Source of the DNA: an uncultured Candidatus Melainabacteria bacterium
Lineage (GTDB): Bacteria > Cyanobacteriota > Vampirovibrionia > Gastranaerophilales > Gastranaerophilaceae
Length of the DNA stretch: 60,682 nt
Reading direction: 5' to 3'
NCBI GenBank assembly: GCA_934726055.1
Contig: CAKVCZ010000015.1
Coordinates: forward strand, 1 to 60,682
Under the pieces are notes generated by a model. The model did no database searches. It saw only the letters and a program-made list of their open reading frames with translations, and was not told the origin of the DNA. The position numbers and the translations under genes were made by a program. Positions 50,815 to 60,540 of the stretch are shown here, piece after piece (positions within the stretch are counted from its first letter, which is position 1; the number at the start of each line of letters is the position of its first letter).

Positions 50815-53455
50815 TTTTAAACTCTGTTTCTATTCTGTTAAATGCTTCTAAACCGATTCTAAACTTAATATCATCAATTCTCATTTGGATTTTATTCAAA
50901 TTATCTTTGCTAAAATCATTTTTAGCAATTTCATAAGCATTCAAATATTCTACTAAAGCCTTTTCGTTTTGTTTTTGAGCATAGTAAAAATCACCGGTTG
51001 CAAGAGTTGCCGAAGCAATATAGAAAGTATCATTTAACTTTATCGCACAATCTTTTGCTTGATTCAAATATTCAATTGCTTTATCAGGATATGCCTTTTG
51101 TGCCATTTGAGCAAGCTTTGTAGCAGAAAAATACATTCCATCGTAATTATTATTCTTTTTATCAAGCTCATAAGCTTTTAAGAAACATTGAGCTGCATAC
51201 GCTTTGTCATTTTTTTCCAAGTGCAAGGTCGCAATATTTGAATATGCCGCAGACAAATATTTATTCAAATTATTATCACTGCTTAATTTTATACATTTGT
51301 TATAATATTCTAATGCTTCTTCAATATCACCTTTATCATCAGCAATCAATGCATATTTAAAATACAACTCCGACAAGGTTTCTGTGTCCATTGTTTCATT
51401 TGAAATTTTTATAGCTTTTCTATAATATTCATAAGAACTGTTTATATTTGAAAGACTGTCTTCTATATTTGCAAAAGTTATATATGTTTTTGTAATCAAT
51501 ATTTCCGGCATATCATCAGAATTTATAATATCCATTAAATAATTTTTCGCTAAATCTGGTTTATAAGTTTCATAATAAATGTTTGCAATACTTAGTTTTA
51601 TATAATTTTCTTTTACTTTTTCTAATGTTTGCTCATAAAACTCACGTGCCATTTCGTAATATTTTAGAGCATTTTCCCAATTAGACATTTTTTGATATGC
51701 TAAACCTAATTTTGTATAAATTATTGGAAGATTATTAAAGTAATCCTCATCATCACTATACTGCAACGCACTCTGATAAGTTTCTATCATCCTTGTATAT
51801 TGATAATTTAACTCTTCCTCTTTTCCTTTTGCCATAATTTGTGCAAGTGTAATTTTTTCTTCTTCCTGAGGAACATCTTCACCGGCTGCCGCGGCATTTC
51901 CACCTTCTTGAGAATTTGTAATATTAATATTCATAGATGCAATATTCGCATCTTTTTCTCGTGCTTCCTGAATACTTGCCACACTTGCTGCAAGCATTTC
52001 CATTTCTTGAGGAGTCAATTTAAACGGTAAATCATTTACATTAAAACCTAATTTGCTCAAATCTATATTTACATTAACATTTTGAGGCACATTACTTGCT
52101 GTTTTATTAGATTCCACCCAATGTCCTGTTTTTTGAGAAGATGCTTGTGTACTATTTGACTGAGTTTGATTTTGTTGAGATTTTACAGGGTGAGTATTTA
52201 CAGGTTTTTGATTATCCGCCTGAGTAGATTGTACACTACTTTCTATATTAGTTTTCTCCTTTGCAAGAGAAGCATATGATATTCCCGAAGCAAATTCTCC
52301 GGTATTTACTTTTTTAGGTAAAAATAAAGAATGATACTCTATTTCTTTCCTCATTGTTTGTCTGGAAAGTAATATAGTTCTTTCAAAAGGTTTTAATGGT
52401 AATTGACCTTCATATATATCAATTATCTGCTGGTGGATTTTATTCGCAACATTTTGCGGGATTGTTAAATCAATTTGTTCTTTAAAATAATCCGGAACAT
52501 AAATTTGATTATTATCTCTTGTTAACAAATTATTCTCTATTAGTGCATTTATTGAAGTTTCATCATACAATCTTAATTGCTTTAACAAAGTAATATTTAA
52601 ACCATGCCTAAACAGACACAACATCCAATAAAATCGAACTGCGATTGCCGGCACCATATCAATTGATTCTTTTTCCAAAAATTCATAATAATTCATAAAG
52701 CTTTTTTTGAAATTTTCTAAAAAAGTTTCCGGTGAAAGTTGTTTGTTCTCCATAATTCTCAATGAGATAATTAAAAAGAAATGATAACCTCGTGTGTATT
52801 TATACAAATCATCTAAAATTTTTGAATTAAACTTTATTTTTTTATTTCTTAAATATTTTTCAAACAAATTCTTTTCAAGAGGATTTGTACTTACTCTTTC
52901 AATTTGATAATTTTCCGGAAATTGAGAAGCCTTAAATGTTCTACCAATCAAAATTATTTTAACTTTTTGAAAAGATTGCAAATGTAAGATGAAATCAACT
53001 ATTTCATTTCGGTTTTCATCGACTAATGCCTCAAAAGAGTTTAATACAATCAATATAGGCTTTTCAATAGTAGAAAAATACGAATGGATTTTTTGATTAA
53101 AATTTTCAGATTTTATTCTTGGAGGATTTATAATTTTTTGAGTTTCCAGTTTCTTAAACTCTTCAAAAAAAGTTAGAAAAATATCATCCAAAATAGTTGT
53201 TTCAAAACAATTATGTTTTAAGACTATTGTATCATCTGAAAGAAAATTTTTAGAATAATTTATTAACTGAACTTTACCCGTGCCCAAAAAACCGTTTAGA
53301 TAGAGCATGTATTTGTCGCTTTTGTAAAACTCATAAATTGCATCCAGTTGAGATGTATTATTTTCAAGAAGTATCGGATCTATCATCTCATTATTTTGAG
53401 ATAATAAATCTTTTTTGTCTAAGAAAAAATTTAAAAATTTATATTGCATACGCAT
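50789..53455 (-). CDS. Large STAND-like ATPase with TPR array, unknown function
   Basis: An 888-residue cytoplasmic protein. N-terminal NTPase (about 30-320) with a P-loop-like NGFLGTGKVQL (54-64) where the usual Ser/Thr after Lys is Val, and a Walker B-like ILIVLNSFEALVDE at about 135-148 without a clear acidic pair. A low-complexity Gln/Ser/Asn linker (about 385-500) follows, then a 14-helix TPR array (about 540-880; for example YYEMAREFYEQTLEKVKENYIKLSIANIYYE). The architecture is like STAND signalling ATPases, but the degenerate nucleotide site makes activity uncertain. It heads the rsmG-DUF486 operon and is divergent from the envelope cluster at 53555. Confidence 0.75.
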   Translation of the reverse strand: MRMQYKFLNFFLDKKDLLSQNNEMIDPILLENNTSQLDAIYEFYKSDKYMLYLNGFLGTGKVQLINYSKNFLSDDTIVLKHNCFETTILDDIFLTFFEEFKKLETQKIINPPRIKSENFNQKIHSYFSTIEKPILIVLNSFEALVDENRNEIVDFILHLQSFQKVKIILIGRTFKASQFPENYQIERVSTNPLEKNLFEKYLRNKKIKFNSKILDDLYKYTRGYHFFLIISLRIMENKQLSPETFLENFKKSFMNYYEFLEKESIDMVPAIAVRFYWMLCLFRHGLNITLLKQLRLYDETSINALIENNLLTRDNNQIYVPDYFKEQIDLTIPQNVANKIHQQIIDIYEGQLPLKPFERTILLSRQTMRKEIEYHSLFLPKKVNTGEFASGISYASLAKEKTNIESSVQSTQADNQKPVNTHPVKSQQNQTQSNSTQASSQKTGHWVESNKTASNVPQNVNVNIDLSKLGFNVNDLPFKLTPQEMEMLAASVASIQEAREKDANIASMNINITNSQEGGNAAAAGEDVPQEEEKITLAQIMAKGKEEELNYQYTRMIETYQSALQYSDDEDYFNNLPIIYTKLGLAYQKMSNWENALKYYEMAREFYEQTLEKVKENYIKLSIANIYYETYKPDLAKNYLMDIINSDDMPEILITKTYITFANIEDSLSNINSSYEYYRKAIKISNETMDTETLSELYFKYALIADDKGDIEEALEYYNKCIKLSSDNNLNKYLSAAYSNIATLHLEKNDKAYAAQCFLKAYELDKKNNNYDGMYFSATKLAQMAQKAYPDKAIEYLNQAKDCAIKLNDTFYIASATLATGDFYYAQKQNEKALVEYLNAYEIAKNDFSKDNLNKIQMRIDDIKFRIGLEAFNRIETEFKNAQRQEIQ

Positions 53456-53554
53456 ATATATTAAACGATTTTAAGAATTTTTGCAAATAAATTTTAAAAA
53501 ATTGCAAAATTTGCATGTTAATACTATTATATTTATGTAGATTAAGGGGAAATT

Positions 53555-53659
53555 ATGGAATTTTTTAGAAAACATCAAAAAATTATAATTGGTATAATTG
53601 CATTTTCTTTTATTGTATGGACGGTAGGCTTGTTAATGCTTCCATTAGTATTACGTTAG
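53555..53659 (+). CDS. Small one-helix membrane protein, 34 residues
   Basis: A short gene not counted among the longer frames. TTAAGGGGAAATT before ATG 53555 is a strong ribosome-binding site, and the peptide MEFFRKHQKIIIGIIAFSFI, then VWTVGLLMLPLVLR, has a basic start and a single hydrophobic helix. It looks like the N-terminal anchor of SurA/PpiD-type periplasmic isomerases (FFRKHQK...IIGII) but ends before any catalytic domain. It precedes the M23 gene by 27 nt on the same strand. It may be a real small protein or a remnant of such an anchor. Confidence 0.55.
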   Translation: MEFFRKHQKIIIGIIAFSFIVWTVGLLMLPLVLR

Positions 53660-53686
53660 GATAGATTCGTGAAAAATGGGATAAGT

Positions 53687-54790
53687 ATGAAAAAGATATT
53701 CATTTATCTGTTGATGTTGTCAACAGTAATGTTTTTCGTACCTATATCAACAGCAAATGCTGCTCAAAAAGTAAAAACAAAAGAACAAGCAAGACAAAAA
53801 ATTAATCATTTAAAGTGGCTTGAACATGTTGAAAATAATAAATTGTACAAAAATCAACAAAAATTGGAATCAACTGCATCAAGTCTTGCTACATCAAAAG
53901 AAAAATTAAATACTACAACTAATGAACTTGCAAACTTAGAAATAAGATTACAAAAAGCAAGTGCAGAATTTTCAGCTTACGATTTCAGAATGAAATCAAG
54001 AATAAGAAAAGTATATAAATCTCAACGAAAAGGATTTTTTGTTTTACTTTTAACCGCTAATGATTTTAATACATTTTTAGACAGAATCTACTTTGAATCT
54101 AAATTGATTAAACAAGACTATAACAGAATGGCACTGGCAAGAGCAAAAGCTAAAGAAATTGCTTTATTAAAATATGACATAGAAGAAAAGAAAAGAACAA
54201 TCTCTTATAACATTAAATCCATAAATTATCAACAAAAATCAATACAAAGAGAAATAGAACAAAATAAAAATATGATACATAAGCTTAGAACTGACAGAGT
54301 AGCTTATGAAAGAGCAGAAAAAGAATTAGCCAAACAATCTGCAAGTATAGGAACAATGATTAATAGAAGTACCAGAAAATCTGAAGTTAAAGTTGCTTCA
54401 GGATTCATTAAACCTATTGCAGGCAGAATAACTTCTCCATTCGGATATAGAACTCATCCGATATTTAACAGCAGAACATTCCACTCTGGTATTGATATCG
54501 GCGGACAGTTTAGAGGTGCAATAAGAGCTTCAAACTCAGGAAAGGTTATATATACAGGATGGTACGGAGGATATGGAAAAGTTGTAATTATTGACCACGG
54601 TTCAGTGAACGGAAAACCTACAACTACACTATACGCTCACTTAGATTCAATTGCAGTTTCAAATGGAGCTTACGTATCACAAGGACAATTAATCGGACGA
54701 GAAGGTACAACCGGGTACAGTACCGGTCCACATTGCCACTTTGAAGTTAGGGTAAACGGTAAACCTGTAAATCCGCTAAATTATATATAA
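53687..54790 (+). CDS. Exported M23 peptidase with coiled coil (EnvC/NlpD-like)
   Basis: Cell-wall endopeptidase or amidase activator. The 367-residue protein (from ATG 53687) has a signal peptide (1-26), a long coiled coil (about 35-220) and a LytM domain (about 240-367) with the zinc ligands HSGIDIG (His, Asp), HLDS and HCHFEV (His-x-His). All M23 ligands appear intact, so activity is possible, unlike degenerate EnvC. GTG 53669 is a weaker start. It is followed by the LptD-like gene and may couple cell-wall cleavage to outer-membrane assembly during division (inference). Confidence 0.9.
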   Translation: MKKIFIYLLMLSTVMFFVPISTANAAQKVKTKEQARQKINHLKWLEHVENNKLYKNQQKLESTASSLATSKEKLNTTTNELANLEIRLQKASAEFSAYDFRMKSRIRKVYKSQRKGFFVLLLTANDFNTFLDRIYFESKLIKQDYNRMALARAKAKEIALLKYDIEEKKRTISYNIKSINYQQKSIQREIEQNKNMIHKLRTDRVAYERAEKELAKQSASIGTMINRSTRKSEVKVASGFIKPIAGRITSPFGYRTHPIFNSRTFHSGIDIGGQFRGAIRASNSGKVIYTGWYGGYGKVVIIDHGSVNGKPTTTLYAHLDSIAVSNGAYVSQGQLIGREGTTGYSTGPHCHFEVRVNGKPVNPLNYI

Positions 54791-54817
54791 AAAGATAACT
54801 AAAATATAGAGGTACAA

Positions 54818-57025
54818 ATGTATAAATTTAAAAACGTAATAGTAATAACATTTTTAATGTTCTTAACACTTCCGGCTTTTTCTATTGAAGCTACGCAAGA
54901 ACAATCAACTTCTGTTTCAACCAATATGTTGGATATATCCGATTTTACAGGAGATAACTTCTTTAGATCCGGTAAAGAATTACAGCGAGAACGTGATAAC
55001 AAAATTGAACAAGATAGACTTGAATATAACAGAAATTTTGTACCGACAAGAAGTCCTTTTTATGACTATACAACAAGAAAAACAATGGCTCCTGTAAAAA
55101 AACTTCGTTTAAAAGCAAACAAATATATGAAAAACAGAGCCGAAAGAACTGCAAATAAGAAAAAACTTAAATCTTCAGATATAGCATCAGAAAATATTGA
55201 GGAAGAAGAAAACAGTGTTGAAGAGGAAGAAAAAGAACTTCTCGGCTCTCAACAAATCATTATCAAATGTAAGGTTATGAAGTATTTGCCAGAAACAAAT
55301 GATATTGAAGCAACAGGTAATTTAAGTATAACCTTTCCAGAACAAGATACGGTTGTTTACGGTAAAAGAATGACCTACAATAACTACACTAATGTAATTC
55401 AAATATATGATGATGTAAAAATTCTTCGTAACGGTTCTGAAACATTAGGTGATTATTTAAAATTCAATTTAAACGAAGAATCCGGAGTTTTGAATAATTT
55501 AAAATTTACAGATTACAACATAAAACTTATTGCTGAACATGGATATATGTTTGGAGATACAGTTATAACAGAAAAAGGTAAAATAAAAACTGAACATGAT
55601 CAATTTATAACATTCAGTTCAGAAGGTTTTAGCAGTGATATTATACAAAATATTATTATTCCACAGGATGAATATAAATACTTACTAAATGATTTGGGTG
55701 TAAGTAAATTCTTTATTAAGGTAGATGAAATAAACATAAAAGCCAACGCAAATAATGATGTAATTAAATTAAAAAGACCGAAAATATATACAACGAAAGG
55801 TAAAAAATTAGTATCATTGCCATCAATGACCATCTACTCAAATAAAGAACACGATTATGTTGAAGGAAACTATCCTGAACTTGGTTCTTTAGCAACAATG
55901 GGTATGTTTGCAGGTCCCGGATTAGTTTTACCAATGCCATTTGGCTCAACTTTGAAAATTTTACCAACAGTTAACTATAAAAGCGGTTTTGGTTTTGGTG
56001 GTATCGCAAGATTTAAAAGCGGAACAAATACTACAAATTTTGCGTACAACACAGCTGCAAAGAAATTTTACCTAAAAGGTGAACAACAACTTGACGATTT
56101 TTTAACGTTACAATACGGTGCAAATTCATATATGAATAACTGGATTCTAGGTCAAGAATGGGTAGGTTACGGCGGACAACTTGTATATGAAAGAGGATAT
56201 AGTCATGCTGATTTTATATACAAAGATGCTCCATTTACATTCAGCCATAGAATTACAGCTGCATTTTTAAAAGAAAACAAACGAACAGCAAATAACATGG
56301 AAATACCAGGTGTAGGAAAAATGAGTACTGCGAGATTTAGATATATGGCACAAGCAAACCAAAATATCTACTCTCATTTTAAACATTACGATCCTAAAGA
56401 ATTAACCGGTTGGAAAATGTTTGATATCAATTTGTTAATGGACGGTTCTGCCGCAATATACGGAACAGGAGATACACAGTTTGTAGCTAGAATAGGTCCA
56501 AGATTAAGTACTCAATATAAAAATTGGCGACAAGATATCGGATATTATTTGTCTGGATATAGTGATAACACTCCTATGCCAACAATGGATGCATATAGAT
56601 TCGGACGCTCAAGTGTATATTTAAGAGAATATTGGAGAGCGTGCAAATATTTAACTTTAGGTTTATACACTACATATAGCTTTGATGATGGCTTAAAAGA
56701 TTATCAATCCCGTTCGGATACAAAATTCAAAGAAGCATCATTCTATGTTGCTTTAGGACCTGATGACTTTAAATTAAACTTGGGTTATGACTTTATCCGT
56801 GAAAATACATATTTTGGTTTCACAGTAGCAATGAATCCTAAAGGAACAGAAATTGACTACAACAAAATGACAGTAAAAAATGCTGATGACTTAGGGAAAA
56901 CAAAGGATGAGCCAAACGTATTTCCGTCTTATGGATTTATACCTCCTCCAAGTCCGTACAGATCAAATGCCGTTGTTGTAGATATGGAAGATGCCACAAC
57001 AGTAATGAAAGGTGAAAATCTTTAA
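54818..57025 (+). CDS. LPS-assembly protein LptD-like (OstA domain plus beta barrel)
   Basis: Outer-membrane protein of the final LPS-insertion step. The 735-residue protein has a signal peptide (1-23), a charged segment with a Glu-rich patch (about 120-145), an OstA/LptA-like beta-jellyroll (about 145-290; LPETNDIEATGNLSITFPEQ, VVYGKRMTYNNYTNVIQIYDDVKILRNG), and a C-terminal barrel-like part (about 360-735) rich in aromatic beta strands. It is diverged from proteobacterial LptD and lacks the obvious conserved Cys pairs. It overlaps the aldolase gene by one base. Confidence 0.75.
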   Translation: MYKFKNVIVITFLMFLTLPAFSIEATQEQSTSVSTNMLDISDFTGDNFFRSGKELQRERDNKIEQDRLEYNRNFVPTRSPFYDYTTRKTMAPVKKLRLKANKYMKNRAERTANKKKLKSSDIASENIEEEENSVEEEEKELLGSQQIIIKCKVMKYLPETNDIEATGNLSITFPEQDTVVYGKRMTYNNYTNVIQIYDDVKILRNGSETLGDYLKFNLNEESGVLNNLKFTDYNIKLIAEHGYMFGDTVITEKGKIKTEHDQFITFSSEGFSSDIIQNIIIPQDEYKYLLNDLGVSKFFIKVDEINIKANANNDVIKLKRPKIYTTKGKKLVSLPSMTIYSNKEHDYVEGNYPELGSLATMGMFAGPGLVLPMPFGSTLKILPTVNYKSGFGFGGIARFKSGTNTTNFAYNTAAKKFYLKGEQQLDDFLTLQYGANSYMNNWILGQEWVGYGGQLVYERGYSHADFIYKDAPFTFSHRITAAFLKENKRTANNMEIPGVGKMSTARFRYMAQANQNIYSHFKHYDPKELTGWKMFDINLLMDGSAAIYGTGDTQFVARIGPRLSTQYKNWRQDIGYYLSGYSDNTPMPTMDAYRFGRSSVYLREYWRACKYLTLGLYTTYSFDDGLKDYQSRSDTKFKEASFYVALGPDDFKLNLGYDFIRENTYFGFTVAMNPKGTEIDYNKMTVKNADDLGKTKDEPNVFPSYGFIPPPSPYRSNAVVVDMEDATTVMKGENL

Positions 57026-57654
57026 TGGAAAGAAAAAATCTTGAAGATTTATTAATTGAATACGGAAGAAGAATAGAATTAAAAAATCTAACACCCGGAA
57101 CATCAGGAAATATGTCCGTTAGATGCGATAAAGATATTTTAATTACCGCATCCGGTTCATCTAACGGATACTTAAGAAATGATGATATTGTACTAATTAA
57201 TATGGAAGGAACTCCTGTTGAAGGAGAAAAAAGAAAACCTTCCAGCGAAAAATTATTGCACACATATATTTATAAAAAACGTCCTGATTTAAAAGCAATT
57301 ATTCATGTTCATTCTCCATATTTATGCTCATTTGCGGCTGCAAGAATTCCTTTGGATAAACCTGTTATGGCAGAAAACACTTTTTATTTTGGACAAATTC
57401 CGTTAGCAGAATATGCACTTCCATCATCGGTAGAACTTGCAGAAAAAACATCTGCACTTTTTGACAAGTATGATGCAGTATTAATGGCAAACCACGGATT
57501 TGTAGTTGCTTCAGACAACATTCAAGATGCATATTTAAAACTTGAATTAGCAGAATCTTACGCTCAAATAGTTTTAAATACATACATTCTTGGAGGGGCA
57601 AAACCTTTAACAAAAGAACAAGAACAGGATGTTTTAGCTTTAAGAAATAAGTAA
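57025..57654 (+). CDS. Class II aldolase/adducin-family protein
   Basis: Zinc-dependent sugar-phosphate aldolase or epimerase. The 209-residue protein has the zinc ligands His92 and His94 in IIHVHSPY and a third in ANHGFVV, plus PGTSGNMSVR for phosphate binding and the catalytic SSEKLLH. Fuculose- or rhamnulose-phosphate aldolase are the commonest annotations, but the substrate is undefined. It is translationally coupled to the LptD-like gene (start overlaps the stop by one base), an odd pairing. A sugar-isomerase partner is not present. Confidence 0.85.
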   Translation: MERKNLEDLLIEYGRRIELKNLTPGTSGNMSVRCDKDILITASGSSNGYLRNDDIVLINMEGTPVEGEKRKPSSEKLLHTYIYKKRPDLKAIIHVHSPYLCSFAAARIPLDKPVMAENTFYFGQIPLAEYALPSSVELAEKTSALFDKYDAVLMANHGFVVASDNIQDAYLKLELAESYAQIVLNTYILGGAKPLTKEQEQDVLALRNK

Positions 57655-57870
57655 TTATTTTTTTAACACTTTTGTTTCAGAAGAAAGCACATACATCTTT
57701 ATAATTTGTGTCTTAATGTCTTTGTTGTATTTATTATTTTTTATTGGAATTGTATTGTATTTATTTTTCACAATACTATTATATATTTCAGATTTGTTAA
57801 GTTTAATTCACTGATTATGGAGAATTAATCTATTTTTTGATACAATAAAACTTGATTACAGGTTAGAGAT

Positions 57871-59865
57871 ATGAATTTAAAACAAAAAATAATATTAATT
57901 ACAGTTATAATTTTTTCTGTTATTGCAATTATACTTATAAATCTTTGGAATAACGTTAAATTTGAATCTGATAGCTTACGCACATACGCTCAGGCACTTG
58001 AATTATATAAGGCAGAAGATTATCACAAAGCTTATAAAGAATTTGGTCGTATTTCTGCAAAATCAAATCTTAAACCTGCTGCAATATATCGTCAAGCAAG
58101 ATGCGGCGAGTACATGCAATCTAATAAATTAATGATAAGAAATTATAAAAAGCTAATTAGAAACTATCCAAATTTTGGTCTAAACGCAAGGGTTGAATAT
58201 TTACTGGCACAAAACAAATATTCAAAGTCCCCTATAAAATCTAAAAAAAGCTTTCAAAAAATACTAAAAAAATATCCAAATAGTGAATATGCAATTGCTG
58301 CAAAATATTATTTAGGATTAATACAAATACTTGAATTAGAAGGTGTCGAAAACAAAACAAAATTAACTCTTTATATGCAAAAAGCAGAAGATTATTTTAA
58401 GGAATATTTAAAAGATGCTCCAGCAGGACGATTTGCGGTTTCATCCATTAATAAAATCAAAGAATTAAACCTAAATAATTTAACAAATGAAGAAAATTTA
58501 ATCATTGGACGTTCATATTATGCTCTTGGAGAGTTTGATTTAGCGAGAAAACACTTTAATTTAACCGATCTAAATCAAAGTTGGTGCGATATTGTCAAAA
58601 ACTACTATGAACTTAGAAATTGGACAAAAATAAAAGAAACAACAGAAAAAGGTATAAAACTATCTGATTCGACTATCAACAAAAAAGACTTATATAGAGC
58701 AATTGATTTATATTTACAAGCAAACACAGGCAACAAAAATGAAGCTTTGTCAAAATTATCAGATCTTTCCGTTAATAAACCCGGTGAAGACTATGTAAAA
58801 TATTTAAAATGTCAAAATTCACCAAACGAAATTAAAGATTATTGCTATTCTGAACTATATTATAAATTTCCGGAAGGTCAATTTGCTGCAGATGCACTAT
58901 CAAACATATTTTATTCAAATATAAAATCATCCAAATACAAATCTGCACAAAAGCTTGGAGAAATACATCTAAATACCTATGCTAATGCGAATTCGACAGC
59001 ATTTGTTCTATTTTGGATGGGAAAAATTGAAGAACACCTAAAAAACTATGAAGAATCGAGAGAATACTACAAAAAAGTTATAGAAAAATATCCTGATTCA
59101 TATTATGCATACAGAGCGTACGTTGACATGTACAGACTTGACAACTCACTATTTGCGACAGAATTGGTATATAAACCGGTAGTATTTCCTTACGAAAAAT
59201 CAAAAGATGGCAACTTAGTTATAAAATTGGCATTGCTAAAGGACTACGGACTTGTTGACGAATTATGCAAAAACGATAAATTTGTTCAAAGCTGGCTAGC
59301 ATACGAAAAAGGAGCATACACAACATCAGTTGTTCTTGCAAGAGATGCAATGGATGAAATGCAAAACAAACCACCAAAGACAGACTTCCGTTGGCGACTT
59401 GTATATCCTATGCACTACTATAACGAAGCTGTTGAATTCTCATTAAATAACAATCCAATTTTGTTACTTGCAATTATAAAAGAAGAAAGTCATTTTAATC
59501 CGAAAGCAACAAGTTTTGTTGGGGCAAGAGGATTAATGCAATTAATGCCTCAAACAGCAAACGAAGTTAAAAACGGGTACGGGATAAAAACAAATGACAC
59601 TGATTATTTATACAATCCACGATTAAACATTCAACTTGGAAGTTTATATTACTCCAAACTAAAAAGAATTAACAACGGAGATGATGTTCATGCAATATTA
59701 TCGTACAATGGTGGAGCCGGAAGCGTAAAATCATGGATAAATAAATTAAATTATAACGACAAAGATGAATTTTTAGAACAAATTCCATATCCTGAAACAC
59801 AGAACTATCTTAAAAAAGTTCTAAAAGCATATTGGAACTACGCAAGAATTTACGACAAAGACTAA
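57871..59865 (+). CDS. Soluble lytic murein transglycosylase with N-terminal anchor
   Basis: Periplasmic enzyme that cuts peptidoglycan to 1,6-anhydro-MurNAc products, the substrates of AnmK. The 664-residue protein has an N-terminal hydrophobic anchor (about 7-27), a helical TPR-like superhelix (about 35-480) and the SLT catalytic domain at the C-terminus with LAIIKEESHFNPKATSFVGARGLMQLMPQTANEV (catalytic Glu at about 538) and ILSYNGGAGSVKSWINK. The TPR-rich centre is like Slt70. The 215-nt gap upstream (57655-57870) has nothing recognised beyond a likely -10 (TACAAT near 57840). Confidence 0.93.
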   Translation: MNLKQKIILITVIIFSVIAIILINLWNNVKFESDSLRTYAQALELYKAEDYHKAYKEFGRISAKSNLKPAAIYRQARCGEYMQSNKLMIRNYKKLIRNYPNFGLNARVEYLLAQNKYSKSPIKSKKSFQKILKKYPNSEYAIAAKYYLGLIQILELEGVENKTKLTLYMQKAEDYFKEYLKDAPAGRFAVSSINKIKELNLNNLTNEENLIIGRSYYALGEFDLARKHFNLTDLNQSWCDIVKNYYELRNWTKIKETTEKGIKLSDSTINKKDLYRAIDLYLQANTGNKNEALSKLSDLSVNKPGEDYVKYLKCQNSPNEIKDYCYSELYYKFPEGQFAADALSNIFYSNIKSSKYKSAQKLGEIHLNTYANANSTAFVLFWMGKIEEHLKNYEESREYYKKVIEKYPDSYYAYRAYVDMYRLDNSLFATELVYKPVVFPYEKSKDGNLVIKLALLKDYGLVDELCKNDKFVQSWLAYEKGAYTTSVVLARDAMDEMQNKPPKTDFRWRLVYPMHYYNEAVEFSLNNNPILLLAIIKEESHFNPKATSFVGARGLMQLMPQTANEVKNGYGIKTNDTDYLYNPRLNIQLGSLYYSKLKRINNGDDVHAILSYNGGAGSVKSWINKLNYNDKDEFLEQIPYPETQNYLKKVLKAYWNYARIYDKD

Positions 59866-59871
59866 ATAAAA

Positions 59872-60540
59872 TTATTTGCAACTCAAAACATTATTACTAA
59901 GAGATAAATACTTATTTGAATTATTACATTTTCCTGAACTGTTAGCTTTCAAATAATCCATATTGCCTGTTTCTAAAATCCACGTTAATGCACTTCTACC
60001 ATGGTAGCTAACTGTATTTGAATTTTGAACCGGGTTACCTTTAATACCGTCTTTTGTAACATTAAAAGCAAAGACATCAATACCCATTTTATTTTTGCCC
60101 TTATTCGCTCCGTCAATATCTAAATAAAACCAACCACAACGGTCCGGAATAGAATAACCCGAATCTGAATTGTTACAAGACGGATAGGCTAAATAATAAT
60201 TACTAAAAAAAGTTGCCCCATTTGCTAAAACTACTTTTGGAGTTTTATTTTGTCCATTCCATGGACTCAAATCATTATTAGTCAAATTATAAAAATCAGT
60301 ATCATAGCAACCTGTCTCAGATGTAGTTCTACAATATTTTTGTACTTTCAAAAATTCAGTAATTCTATCAACATATCGTTGATTACTTGATGTACCTGAT
60401 GGCAAATTTACAACCCAAGTTCCTACAGGTCCGTATTTTGCAACAGCACGATTCTGAGCTTCGTTTAACTCTGCATATATCTTTTTGACCTTTGTAACTT
60501 TTTCCATGTTATTTGTCGAACTATTCAAATTTGCAAACAC
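59872..60540 (-). pseudogene. 5'-truncated pilin-like gene (possible silent cassette)
   Basis: The open frame starts only at GTG 60540 and reads FANLNSSTNNMEKVTKVKKIYAEL, the block that in the intact paralogue (27569-28333) follows the hydrophobic helix (NLNSSTRGMEKVTKIKKTY). Thus leader, cleavage site and helix are missing and are replaced by the repeat sequence TTTGCAAACAC (60531-60541). No ribosome-binding site precedes the GTG. The globular part is intact over 222 codons, including the Cys residues and the C-terminal MDYLKANSSGKCNN ... LSCK. It is either a pseudogene or a donor cassette for recombination with a complete pilin gene. Confidence 0.75.

Noticed and set aside
57655..57870. Gene in the gap before the lytic transglycosylase
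   Set aside because: Only AT-rich sequence with stops in all frames and no ribosome-binding site; probably promoter region.
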